Assembly (NCBI GenBank): GCA_945889365.1
Contig: CAMDBQ010000060.1
Coordinates: forward strand, 1-7,901
Source: Legionella genomosp. 1
Lineage (GTDB): Bacteria > Pseudomonadota > Gammaproteobacteria > Legionellales > Legionellaceae
Direction of reading: 5' to 3'
DNA: 7,901 nt
Position numbers and translations under genes: made by a program. The notes beneath the pieces are model-generated. The model was not told the origin of the DNA. It did not search any database and saw only the letters and a list, made by a program, of their open reading frames with translations. Below, piece by piece: positions 1-6,832 of the stretch. How positions within the stretch are numbered: position 1 is the stretch's first letter; every line of letters starts with the position of its first letter.

Positions 1-1076
1 GAATGATTAACTGGATTACCCTGGTTATCAAGGCCTTTGCCATTGCTTTCCATATCGAGTTGCTGGATGTAGGGTACAAATTGCTCCAGTTGTTGGGAGT
101 AAGTCAGGATTAGTGAGGTTTGTCTGAGTAAAAAATTGTTGTTCCATATCCCAAGCAAGGCAAAAATAACGGGTAAATTATATTTGAAATCAGCATCTCT
201 AAAGTGTTCGTCCATGCTGTTTGCGCCGGCGAGAATTTGACTGAATGCCTCATACCCAATGGCAATTGCCGTGATTAAATTAATAGCTGAGCACAGAGAA
301 TAACGACCACCAACCCAATCCCAAATAGGCAGGATCGTGTGTATGCCAAACTGTTGTGCTTTTTTAACATTTGCTGTGACAGCGATGCAATGTTTTGCAA
401 CTCGTTGCTTGTCACCAATCCAGTCGATTGCTTTCTTGGCATTATATAGGGTTTCTTGTGTGGTAAATGATTTGGATGCAAAAATAAACAAGGTTGTTTC
501 GGGCTGTAGCGTTTCTACAGCTTGTCCAAAACTGGTTGGGTCAACGTCAGAAATAAAATGATAGGTTAAATCACGAGATGTTGACTCTGAAAACGCTTTT
601 AAACAAAATCGTGGTCCTAGATCAGAGCCTCCAATCCCGATATTTACAATGCTGGTAATGGGTTTGCCGGTAAAACCTAGCCATTGCCTGTTTCTGATTT
701 GCTCCGAAATGAGGTGCATCGTATCCCGTGTCTGGTTGATTTCAGCCATTATATCTAGCCCATCAACTAAAATAGGGATATTTGCCGGAGCTCGCAATGC
801 CGTGTGTAAAGCAGGTCTGCTTTCGCTGTGATTGACAATATGCCCAGACATTAATGCGTCTATTTTTTCATGCACATCCGTTGTTTCGGCAAGTGAAAGC
901 AGTAATTCCATTGTGTCATGGTTAATGTGTTGATTTGAGTAATCAATATTGATATTACATGCAGAGACGTGAAACGGTTCTTTCTTATTATTCTTATCAG
1001 AAGAAAATGATGTATCTACTGAATGAGCATGGGCTGCGAGAGACGTCCATACGTCAATTTTGGTATTTGGCTTCAT
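1..1076 (-). CDS. pgi: Glucose-6-phosphate isomerase (phosphoglucose isomerase), C-terminus cut by the window edge
   Basis: This cytosolic enzyme interconverts glucose 6-phosphate and fructose 6-phosphate in glycolysis and gluconeogenesis. The minus-strand frame is open from the ATG at 1076 to the left edge, giving 358 residues of a protein that is normally about 500 to 550 long. The sugar-phosphate-binding stretch NIGIGGSDLGP is at residues 145-155. The family signature DWVGGRYSL is at about 253-261. The motif QLDMESNGK contains the expected catalytic base, Glu343. About 180 C-terminal residues, including the late catalytic His and Lys of the family, lie outside the window. The start is well supported: GGAGGT sits 8 bases upstream, and a near-consensus promoter lies just beyond it. 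Residue 262 is Cys where the E. coli enzyme has Trp, a position the signature allows to vary. The gene diverges from prfC and appears to be transcribed separately. Confidence 0.97.
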   Translation of the reverse strand, partial: MKPNTKIDVWTSLAAHAHSVDTSFSSDKNNKKEPFHVSACNINIDYSNQHINHDTMELLLSLAETTDVHEKIDALMSGHIVNHSESRPALHTALRAPANIPILVDGLDIMAEINQTRDTMHLISEQIRNRQWLGFTGKPITSIVNIGIGGSDLGPRFCLKAFSESTSRDLTYHFISDVDPTSFGQAVETLQPETTLFIFASKSFTTQETLYNAKKAIDWIGDKQRVAKHCIAVTANVKKAQQFGIHTILPIWDWVGGRYSLCSAINLITAIAIGYEAFSQILAGANSMDEHFRDADFKYNLPVIFALLGIWNNNFLLRQTSLILTYSQQLEQFVPYIQQLDMESNGKGLDNQGNPVNH

Positions 1077-1084
1077 GTCATGTT

Positions 1085-1137
1085 ACCTCCGTTAGAATAG
1101 ATGCGAGGATGATACTATTTACACGTTTGTTTGTTAA
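1085..1137 (-). promoter_or_regulatory. pgi promoter and ribosome binding site
   Basis: On the minus strand a TTAACA -35 box (1132-1137) is separated by exactly 17 bases from a TATCAT -10 box (1109-1114). Each box matches the sigma-70 consensus at five of six positions. Transcription would begin near 1102, leaving a leader of about 25 bases that contains the Shine-Dalgarno GGAGGT (plus-strand ACCTCC, 1085-1090), 8 bases before the ATG. Spacing and placement are textbook. The call is by inspection only. Confidence 0.7.
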
Positions 1138-1155
1138 GCCCATTTCCCTTAAAAT
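1127..1155 (+). promoter_or_regulatory. Weak candidate promoter for prfC
   Basis: TTGTTT (1127-1132, three of six matches) lies 17 bases before TAAAAT (1150-1155, five of six). It overlaps the divergent pgi -35 box. It would leave a leader of about 75 bases before prfC. The -35 match is poor, and another AT-rich site in this gap could be the true promoter. Confidence 0.28.
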
Positions 1156-1239
1156 AGCCTTACCAAATGTAAGCACTATACATCCGATCCGCGACGGTCT
1201 ACCGTAGTAATGACTATGACCAATTTTTAGGTAAAAACA

Positions 1240-2820
1240 ATGTCTGACTTTTTTGAAGATTTTACAAAGCGGCGAACATTCGCCATTATTTCTCACCCTG
1301 ACGCAGGTAAAACCACGGTTACTGAAAAACTACTGTTATTTGGGGGTGCTATTCAGATGGCGGGAACCGTAAAGGGCCGCAAAGCAACCCGACATGCCAC
1401 ATCTGACTGGATGGAGATGGAGAAAGAGCGGGGTATTTCAATTACCACATCGGTTATGCAGTTTGTGCATAACCATCATGTGATGAATTTGCTCGACACC
1501 CCAGGTCATGAGGACTTTTCTGAAGATACCTATCGTACCTTAACGGCAGTTGACTCGGCCCTGATGGTTATCGACGTAGCCAAAGGGGTTGAAGATCGCA
1601 CTGTTAAATTGATGGAAGTATGTCGCCTGCGCGATACACCAATCATGACGTTTATTAATAAGCTCGATCGTGAGGGCCGCGATCCCATCGATTTGCTCGA
1701 TGAAGTTGAAACGGTACTGGGTATTCAATGTGCACCGGTAACCTGGCCTGTTGGCATGGGTAAACGATTTAAAGGCATATATCATCTTTATCAAGATATG
1801 ATTTATCTGTATCAGTCAGGGAAAAATGCTCAAAAACAAGATGCATTAAAAATCAAAGGATTGGATAATCCGCAACTAGATGAATTACTCGGTGATACAG
1901 CAAAGGAGTTACGAGAGGAAATTGGTCTTGTTAAGGGAGCTTCCCATGAATTCAATTTGGATGCCTATTTGTCAGGTAAATTGACACCAGTCTATTTCGG
2001 TTCGGCCATTAATAATTTTGGTATTAAAGAATTATTGGATGATTTTGCACATTATGCACCGGCGCCCATGCCACGAATCACGCAAACACGTAAAGTTGAT
2101 CCCCATGAAGAGGCGTTTACCGGGTTTGTTTTTAAAATTCAAGCCAACATGGATCCTAAACATCGCGATCGCATCGCATTTTTGCGCGTTTGTTCTGGCA
2201 CGTACAAAAAAGGCATGAAATTAAGTCACCTGCGATTGGGTAAAGACGTTCAGATTGCAAATGCACTGACCTTTATGGCTGGTGATCGCACACAAACTGA
2301 ATTAGCTCTTGCGGGTGATATTATTGGTTTGCATAATCATGGCACCATTCGGATTGGTGACACGTTTACTCAAGGTGAAGTACTTAAATTTACCGGTATT
2401 CCAAATTTTGCACCGGAGCTGTTTCGTCTGGTTCGTTTAAAAGATCCTTTAAAAAGTAAAGCATTGATTAAAGGCTTGATTGAATTATCTGAAGAAGGTG
2501 CAACGCAAGTATTCAGACCTTTGAACAGTAATCAATTGATTCTGGGGGCGGTTGGTGTATTGCAGTTTGATGTGGTCGCGCATCGCTTGCGACATGAGTA
2601 TAAAGTTGATTGCCTCTATGAGGCCGTTAGTGTTTCCTGTGCACGCTGGGTGTATTCAGATGATGAAAAGGCAATGGCTGAGTTTCGTAACAAGGCTTTT
2701 GATTACTTGGCATTGGATGGCAGTGATACGCTGATGTATCTTGCGCCAACGCGAGTTAATTTGTCCATGGCACAAGAGCGATATCCTAAAATAGAATTTT
2801 CAGGAACACGCGAGCATTAA
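1240..2820 (+). CDS. prfC: Peptide chain release factor 3 (RF-3), ribosome-dependent GTPase
   Basis: RF-3 is a cytosolic translational GTPase that speeds the removal of RF-1 and RF-2 from the ribosome after peptide release. The 526 residues match the family length (E. coli has 529) and align with the E. coli protein from end to end. The GTPase motifs are all present: G1 HPDAGKTT (19-26), G2 within GISITTS (65-71), G3 DTPGH (86-90), G4 NKLD (140-143) and G5 SA (255-256). The stretches FTGFVFKIQANMDPKHRDR and TFTQGE, and the C-terminal REH, are RF-3 hallmarks and separate it from EF-G and from tetracycline-protection proteins. The ATG at 1240 has a modest AGG about 7 bases upstream. A strong palindrome begins one base after the stop. 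No defect is visible. Confidence 0.98.
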   Translation: MSDFFEDFTKRRTFAIISHPDAGKTTVTEKLLLFGGAIQMAGTVKGRKATRHATSDWMEMEKERGISITTSVMQFVHNHHVMNLLDTPGHEDFSEDTYRTLTAVDSALMVIDVAKGVEDRTVKLMEVCRLRDTPIMTFINKLDREGRDPIDLLDEVETVLGIQCAPVTWPVGMGKRFKGIYHLYQDMIYLYQSGKNAQKQDALKIKGLDNPQLDELLGDTAKELREEIGLVKGASHEFNLDAYLSGKLTPVYFGSAINNFGIKELLDDFAHYAPAPMPRITQTRKVDPHEEAFTGFVFKIQANMDPKHRDRIAFLRVCSGTYKKGMKLSHLRLGKDVQIANALTFMAGDRTQTELALAGDIIGLHNHGTIRIGDTFTQGEVLKFTGIPNFAPELFRLVRLKDPLKSKALIKGLIELSEEGATQVFRPLNSNQLILGAVGVLQFDVVAHRLRHEYKVDCLYEAVSVSCARWVYSDDEKAMAEFRNKAFDYLALDGSDTLMYLAPTRVNLSMAQERYPKIEFSGTREH

Positions 2821-2821
2821 G

Positions 2822-2850
2822 TGTAGGAGCACGCGGGGCGTGCTCCTACA
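2822..2850. repeat. Perfect GTAGGAGC palindrome, REP-like; possible terminator after prfC
   Basis: Two perfect 13-base arms, TGTAGGAGCACGC and its reverse complement, flank a GGG loop. The element starts one base after the prfC stop and sits between convergent prfC and the small exported-protein gene. The bases after it on the plus strand, GTTGTTT, are only loosely T-rich, so a Rho-independent terminator is possible but not classical. GTAG next to a palindrome is the hallmark of REP elements acted on by RAYT (TnpA-REP) transposases, and GTAGGAGC is the head of many Pseudomonas and Xanthomonas REPs. Here GTAG lies inside the palindrome, so this is a resemblance and not an identification. Confidence 0.75.
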
Positions 2851-2868
2851 GTTGTTTAACCCAAATTT

Positions 2869-3258
2869 TTATATACTAGTGCAACTGGCTTTAATCGTCT
2901 TTTCACCACGATTAACCAATTCAACTCGGCCACCAGATGCAGCAGTAATGTAAAGTTGATCGCCAGGATGAACGAGTAGTTCCATACCATCACCTTTTGC
3001 TAATGGAGTACCGTTAAGTGAACCGGATTTACGTAAAATAGTGAACCCAATTGGGTTGTCTTCTGAGTCACTAATGATGGTGCACTTGGCTTCTATAGTC
3101 CAAAAAAAAATGTTGGTAAAAACTTGTGGCTCATTGGCTGGCAAAGTAAATTCGCATGATGAGGCTTGGCTGAACGTATGTTCTGTTATGGAGAATGCAT
3201 TGGTGCTCAATAAACCAGTAGCACATAATAATAGGGTAAATCCGATTTTACGCAACAT
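2869..3258 (-). CDS. Small exported protein of unknown function
   Basis: The gene encodes 129 residues. The N-terminus, MLRKIGFTLLLCATGLLS followed by TNAFS, is a clear Sec signal peptide: a basic start, a hydrophobic core and a likely cut after Ser23 (A-F-S). LLLC does not fit a lipobox, so a lipoprotein is unlikely. The mature part of about 106 residues has three cysteines (35, 59 and 126). It looks beta-rich, with short alternating strands and glycine turns such as KKGD-like and HPGDQLYI segments, ending in VELVNRGEKTIKASC. This suggests a small periplasmic or secreted beta-sandwich. I do not recognise a named domain. My impression that similar small secreted proteins occur in Legionella is from memory and unverified. 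The frame stays open to a TTG at 3354, but the ATG at 3258 has a Shine-Dalgarno and begins exactly at the signal peptide. The gene diverges from comEC and converges on prfC. Confidence 0.82.
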   Translation of the reverse strand: MLRKIGFTLLLCATGLLSTNAFSITEHTFSQASSCEFTLPANEPQVFTNIFFWTIEAKCTIISDSEDNPIGFTILRKSGSLNGTPLAKGDGMELLVHPGDQLYITAASGGRVELVNRGEKTIKASCTSI

Positions 3259-3262
3259 GTAA

Positions 3263-3267
3263 TCCTC
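3263..3267 (-). promoter_or_regulatory. Ribosome binding site that fixes the start of the small exported protein
   Basis: GAGGA on the minus strand (plus TCCTC) lies 4 bases before the ATG at 3258. The longer reading, from a TTG at 3354, has no such site and would place 32 polar residues before the signal peptide. Confidence 0.7.
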
Positions 3268-3313
3268 ATAAATTAAAATAACCATGCAATTGTTACAAAA
3301 AACCGCCCCTTTG

Positions 3314-3342
3314 TCTATAGCATGCGCTTTATTATGTAAGAA
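3314..3342 (-). promoter_or_regulatory. Candidate extended -10 promoter of the small exported-protein gene
   Basis: On the minus strand TGCTATAGA (3314-3322) forms an extended -10 element, TG plus one base plus TATAGA. A poor -35 box, TTCTTA (3337-3342), lies 17 bases upstream. Initiation near 3307 would give a leader of about 50 bases. The same nine bases occur on the other strand upstream of comEC. Confidence 0.4.
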
Positions 3343-3354
3343 ATATGATTTCAA

Positions 3355-3381
3355 TTGAGCAATGTATCCGTTTGCTATAGA
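3355..3381 (+). promoter_or_regulatory. Candidate extended -10 promoter of comEC
   Basis: TGCTATAGA (3373-3381) forms an extended -10 element. TTGAGC (3355-3360) is a four-of-six -35 match, but the spacer is short at 15 bases; extended -10 promoters tolerate a poor -35. Initiation near 3388 would give a leader of about 28 bases. Confidence 0.4.
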
Positions 3382-3415
3382 GTTCGCAATTGCTATTTAG
3401 TCCAACATCATACTT

Positions 3416-5626
3416 ATGGAAATTCTCTGTTTTTTTGCGGGGGTGTCTTTTGTTTGCACAAAAAACACCATGCTGTTGTATTTTTTATTTATTGCTCTGC
3501 TATTCAAACCGCGTTTGAGCAGTATTGCCTGGTTTATGGCCGCTGTTGTTTGGACGTTGACCCATCAAATTTGGGTTGCTGATCAATCACTGCCAAAATC
3601 GCGCGTGATCCAAAACGCTGCTTTACAAGGCTATATCGTATCCATTCCTACCATCACAACCAGCAAAACCCAGTTTCAATTTCAAATCACTCAACTAGAT
3701 AAGAAACCTGCGCACGCTAAGGTATTGCTGTCTTGTTATAATAATTGCCCGGTTTTTAGTGCAGGACAAGAGTGGCAGCTAAATGCCAAATTGCAACAGC
3801 CTCAAAATTTAGCAAACCCGGGCGGGTTTGATTATGTCAGTTGGTTACACTCGCGCCACATGAGCTGGGCCGGTTATGTGCAAAGCGGGTCCTCTCGATT
3901 GATTACAAATAAAGCCAGCCTCTTCCCATTGCTTACACTTCGTCAGTCCATGGCAGAAAACCTGGCACATATTGATCCAGATAAAAAAACACTCGGTATT
4001 TTGCAAGCATTGACGTTAGGCATCACCACCTACATTGATAAAGACGGATGGGATCTTTTTCGACGTACCGGTACAACCCATTTAATGGTGATATCCGGAT
4101 CACACATTGGCCTTGTTGCAGGACTCACCTATGGATTAGTAAAATGGATATGGTGTCGTTGGGGTTGGTTGTGTTTGAGATTTCCTGCCCCCCAATTCGC
4201 AAGTATTGCTGGATTGTTCATGGCCGGAGTTTATGCTTTGATTGCGGGATTTGCCGCACCGTCACAACGTTCTTTGATTGTGTGTTTCTTCATGCTCTTA
4301 CGCAATTTTTGCAGTCAACGCTTTGGTGTATGGCAGGCTTGGCGTTATGCACTCTTTGCGGTGCTCGTCTATGAGCCGCATTCGGTCATGATGACGGGTT
4401 TTTATCTCTCATTTATCGCAGTGGCTATATTGGTGTTAATCAATCAACGCTACTCAGTGACCGGAGTACGTAAAAATTTAATATCGCAGATTGCATGTCT
4501 CGTTGGATTAATGCCACTCACACTATTTTGGTTTTCTTATGGTGCCGTGAATGGATTTATAGCCAATATAGTCGCTATTCCCTGGGTAAGCTTTATCATC
4601 GTGCCTCTTGGGCTATTTATTACCTTGTTTGGTCACTGGTTTGTTGTGCCTGGCAGCGTGACGATTTTGACGCATTCCATCGATTATTTATTGTATTACC
4701 TCAACTGGGTTGATTCCTTTGCGGGTGTTAACCTCGACTTTACGTTTACCCACTTTCTTACGCCATTGGCATTGATGGTATCAATTAGTATGTTGGTGCT
4801 GTTGCCACTCGTCCGATTAATTCCCATTCTTGTAATAATTGGCATTGGAGCTATTTTTCCAGGTTATGAAAAAATAAATATGGGTGAAGTTAAAATTGAT
4901 GTGTTGGACGTTGGACAGGGACTAGCTGTAGTGGTTCATACAGCCAAACATATGCTGGTATACGACACCGGCGTTAAGTTTTACCAAGGAGGGGACATGG
5001 GCAGGATAGCCATCATTCCCTATTTGAAAACCTTGGGCGTGAAAAAACTAGATAAAGTGATTATCAGCCACCCCGATCTGGATCATCGGGGTGGTTTGGC
5101 ATCATTGGAAGAAAAATATAAAATTGACGAACTCATCATTGATGATCCAGTATTTTACAAACGCGGCTCACCCTGCCATCACTATTCTGATTGGACTTGG
5201 GATGGCATAACGTTTCATTTTTTCCCCATTGCAACGCCAATCAAAAGTAAAAACAATTCTTCCTGTGTTTTACAGATCTCAACGGCAGCAGGGCAAGTTT
5301 TGCTAAGTGGTGATATTGAAAAGCCAGCAGAACAGTATTTGGTAGACACCTATGGTGATCAATTGGCGTCATCGATATTGGTGATCCCACATCACGGCAG
5401 CAAAACCTCTTCAACGCCGTTGTTTATAGAACACGTATCACCACAATATGCCATCGTTTCATATGGCTTTGATAATCGTTATCATTTCCCTCATCAGCAA
5501 GCCATGCAAACGTATCAGCGAAAAAATATCCCTATTTATAATACGGTTGACTGCGGCATGATGAGCGTACTTTTAACGGCAAAAAGCGTGGGTGATAAAC
5601 CGATTTGTTATCGAGAAAATACTTGA
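3416..5626 (+). CDS. comEC: ComEC/Rec2 family DNA uptake channel with C-terminal metallo-beta-lactamase domain
   Basis: ComEC is the inner-membrane protein thought to pass single-stranded DNA into the cytoplasm during natural transformation. All three family domains are present in 736 residues. Hydrophobic segments at about 1-52 precede an N-terminal OB-like domain (about 70-160) with C107 and C111 and the conserved NPGGFDY (134-140). The membrane Competence domain (about 195-480) carries the hallmark GTTHLMVISGSHIG (219-232). The C-terminal metallo-beta-lactamase domain starts at DVGQG (498-502). Its metal motif HPDLDH (552-557) is intact, as are D633 of SGD and HHGS (659-662), so the proposed nuclease site looks complete. 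The ATG at 3416 is the first possible start after an in-frame TAG at 3398 and has no Shine-Dalgarno. The N-terminus nevertheless looks like the true family start. No frameshift is seen. A full-length gene suggests transformability; the other com and pil genes lie outside the window. Confidence 0.96.
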   Translation: MEILCFFAGVSFVCTKNTMLLYFLFIALLFKPRLSSIAWFMAAVVWTLTHQIWVADQSLPKSRVIQNAALQGYIVSIPTITTSKTQFQFQITQLDKKPAHAKVLLSCYNNCPVFSAGQEWQLNAKLQQPQNLANPGGFDYVSWLHSRHMSWAGYVQSGSSRLITNKASLFPLLTLRQSMAENLAHIDPDKKTLGILQALTLGITTYIDKDGWDLFRRTGTTHLMVISGSHIGLVAGLTYGLVKWIWCRWGWLCLRFPAPQFASIAGLFMAGVYALIAGFAAPSQRSLIVCFFMLLRNFCSQRFGVWQAWRYALFAVLVYEPHSVMMTGFYLSFIAVAILVLINQRYSVTGVRKNLISQIACLVGLMPLTLFWFSYGAVNGFIANIVAIPWVSFIIVPLGLFITLFGHWFVVPGSVTILTHSIDYLLYYLNWVDSFAGVNLDFTFTHFLTPLALMVSISMLVLLPLVRLIPILVIIGIGAIFPGYEKINMGEVKIDVLDVGQGLAVVVHTAKHMLVYDTGVKFYQGGDMGRIAIIPYLKTLGVKKLDKVIISHPDLDHRGGLASLEEKYKIDELIIDDPVFYKRGSPCHHYSDWTWDGITFHFFPIATPIKSKNNSSCVLQISTAAGQVLLSGDIEKPAEQYLVDTYGDQLASSILVIPHHGSKTSSTPLFIEHVSPQYAIVSYGFDNRYHFPHQQAMQTYQRKNIPIYNTVDCGMMSVLLTAKSVGDKPICYRENT

Positions 5627-5660
5627 TTGAATGGCACAACACCAACTGCGCAAGGAATGG

Positions 5661-5681
5661 GTAGGCGCCGTACGCGCCTTC
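5661..5681. repeat. GTAGG-headed palindrome between convergent comEC and the peptidase gene
   Basis: GTAG at 5661-5664 (GTAGGCGC in context) leads into a 6-bp stem, AGGCGC (5663-5668) and GCGCCT (5674-5679), with a CGTAC loop. Like the larger palindrome at 2822-2850 it starts with GTAGG, has GC after one further base, and sits between convergent genes. There is no T-run on either side, so a Rho-independent terminator is unlikely. It fits a short REP-like element better. Family membership is inference. Confidence 0.45.
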
Positions 5682-5694
5682 ATATCCGCAGTGG

Positions 5695-6762
5695 TTATCC
5701 TTTTCCTATTTGATACGCTTCAAGCGCCAATGCATTAAAATAATCATAAGACATATAAAAATCGCCCCAATCCGCAGCATTGGATCCCCATGAGTTACGC
5801 AAAGTGAATAGTCCGAAATGACGTTTACCGGTTATATCCATTGCTACTGCTTCATCATCATATCCTGTGATCACCATCTCGTGGCCTGAGACTTTTGAGG
5901 TAGAGCTTAGCTCTTGAGCAATGTCTTCTGTAAGCACCCATGTATCACTAAAATAGTGATGCCAAGCGACGGCTCCTCCGGTACCCAAGTCCGCTCTGGG
6001 TAGTAAAACGCCAAATGCAACACGATTGCCTGCGTCTAAAACCGCCTTGACATCATCTGCAGCATCTTGAGTCGTGGTTGACTTGGAGGTAATTCTGGTT
6101 CGGTTAAATATAACTTTCCAGTCAAACGCATCGTTGGACAATATTTCACTGTACTGTTTATATTCATCGATAGACATGTCTGTGTAAAGTGTTGTGAAGA
6201 GAGGATATTCCTTTACCCCGCCACAACCATAGTTGCGTTGGTCTGCTAGATTAATGATTCCAAACTGGTCTATGCGATTCAAAATCTCTTTTCCCCATGA
6301 GCCATTCCAGCCACTGGATTCAGAGCCCTGCTGTTGAAGATAGCTCCCTAATTGCAATAGACATAACTGGCTGATGTAATCTCCTTTGCCTAGTTCAGCA
6401 TCAATTGCTGCCGAGACCGCAAACGCTACACATGTTCCATGCTGCCCTTGATCCAATACGGGAACATTGTTCATTCCTAATTGTTTTTTTTTGGATGAGG
6501 GAGAGGCAGCATTAATACTGAAATCAGTAACGTGTTCTAAAGTACGCAGAATGCCTTTATATATTGTGTGCTGAGCCTTGTCAGACAGCTCTACTTCAAG
6601 TAGCGTAATATGCTTCATGTTAGATTGTGCATTGATTGGATGGTTAGTGTGATTTAGATGAACGGCCTGTTCTATATCACCAACGATATTGATCTCGCCA
6701 CTAAAAGCCGGGCTGCTCAATGCCAGGAAAAGTATAATCGGCTGTACAAGTTGCTTAAACAA
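5695..6762 (-). CDS. Secreted papain-like (C1 family) cysteine peptidase with N-terminal propeptide
   Basis: This is a predicted exported cysteine endopeptidase. From the preferred TTG start at 6762 it has 355 residues; a longer frame from the ATG at 6804 has 369. In the 355-residue numbering, FKQLVQPIILFLALSSPAFS (2-21) is a signal peptide likely cut after Ser21. A pro-region of about 22-95 ends near a basic KKK that could be a processing site. The papain tetrad is complete: oxyanion-hole Gln105 and nucleophile Cys111 in DQGQHGTCVAFA, His294 in SGHEM, and Asn323 in LRNSWG. GWNGSWG and YGCGG match conserved papain-fold loops. Legionella pneumophila secretes C1 peptidases of this general kind (Lpg2622, from memory), so a type II secreted enzyme acting on host or environmental protein is a reasonable inference. 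No C-terminal anchor is visible. The gene converges with comEC; its nearest same-strand neighbour is the doubtful frame at 6833-7060. Confidence 0.9.
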   Translation of the reverse strand: MFKQLVQPIILFLALSSPAFSGEINIVGDIEQAVHLNHTNHPINAQSNMKHITLLEVELSDKAQHTIYKGILRTLEHVTDFSINAASPSSKKKQLGMNNVPVLDQGQHGTCVAFAVSAAIDAELGKGDYISQLCLLQLGSYLQQQGSESSGWNGSWGKEILNRIDQFGIINLADQRNYGCGGVKEYPLFTTLYTDMSIDEYKQYSEILSNDAFDWKVIFNRTRITSKSTTTQDAADDVKAVLDAGNRVAFGVLLPRADLGTGGAVAWHHYFSDTWVLTEDIAQELSSTSKVSGHEMVITGYDDEAVAMDITGKRHFGLFTLRNSWGSNAADWGDFYMSYDYFNALALEAYQIGKG

Positions 6763-6770
6763 AATATCCA

Positions 6771-6775
6771 CCCTC
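6771..6775 (-). promoter_or_regulatory. Ribosome binding site favouring a TTG start for the peptidase
   Basis: GAGGG on the minus strand (plus CCCTC) lies 8 bases before the TTG at 6762. Translation from there begins exactly at the signal peptide. The ATG at 6804 has only AT-rich sequence upstream and would add 14 residues before the hydrophobic segment. Confidence 0.6.
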
Positions 6776-6794
6776 ACTGGTTCATAAGAAGTGA

Positions 6795-6824
6795 ATTGTA
6801 TCATGAGTTAATTTATATTGAAAA
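6795..6824 (-). promoter_or_regulatory. Candidate promoter of the C1 peptidase gene
   Basis: On the minus strand TTTTCA (6819-6824, four of six) lies 18 bases before TACAAT (6795-6800, five of six). Transcription would start near 6788, downstream of the ATG at 6804 and about 25 bases before the TTG at 6762. If real, it rules out the longer start. It is a by-eye match in AT-rich DNA. Confidence 0.4.
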
Positions 6825-6832
6825 CTTCTTGA

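Noticed and set aside
1194..1205. An inverted repeat ACGGT-CT-ACCGT in the prfC leader, a possible operator.
   Set aside because: The arms are only 5 bases with a 2-base gap, which chance easily supplies. No second copy or known regulator site supports it.
959..1207. An 82-codon plus-strand frame upstream of prfC.
   Set aside because: About half of it is antisense to the N-terminal coding part of pgi, and the rest covers the divergent promoter gap. It has no ribosome binding site of note.
1078..1296. A 72-codon minus-strand frame ending two bases before the pgi ATG, suggesting a leader peptide or small upstream gene.
   Set aside because: It overlaps the first 57 bases of prfC in antisense, spans the strong pgi promoter at 1109-1137, which would separate it from the pgi transcript, and shows no recognisable protein character.
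2161..2178. GCGATCGC, a HIP1-like octamer, within prfC.
   Set aside because: It is coding sequence for the conserved KHRDRIAF stretch, shared with E. coli RF-3, and is not repeated elsewhere in the window.
3259..3354. A longer N-terminus for the small exported protein, from TTG 3354 (161 residues).
   Set aside because: There is no Shine-Dalgarno at the TTG, and the extra 32 residues would precede a normal signal peptide that starts at an ATG with GAGGA in front.
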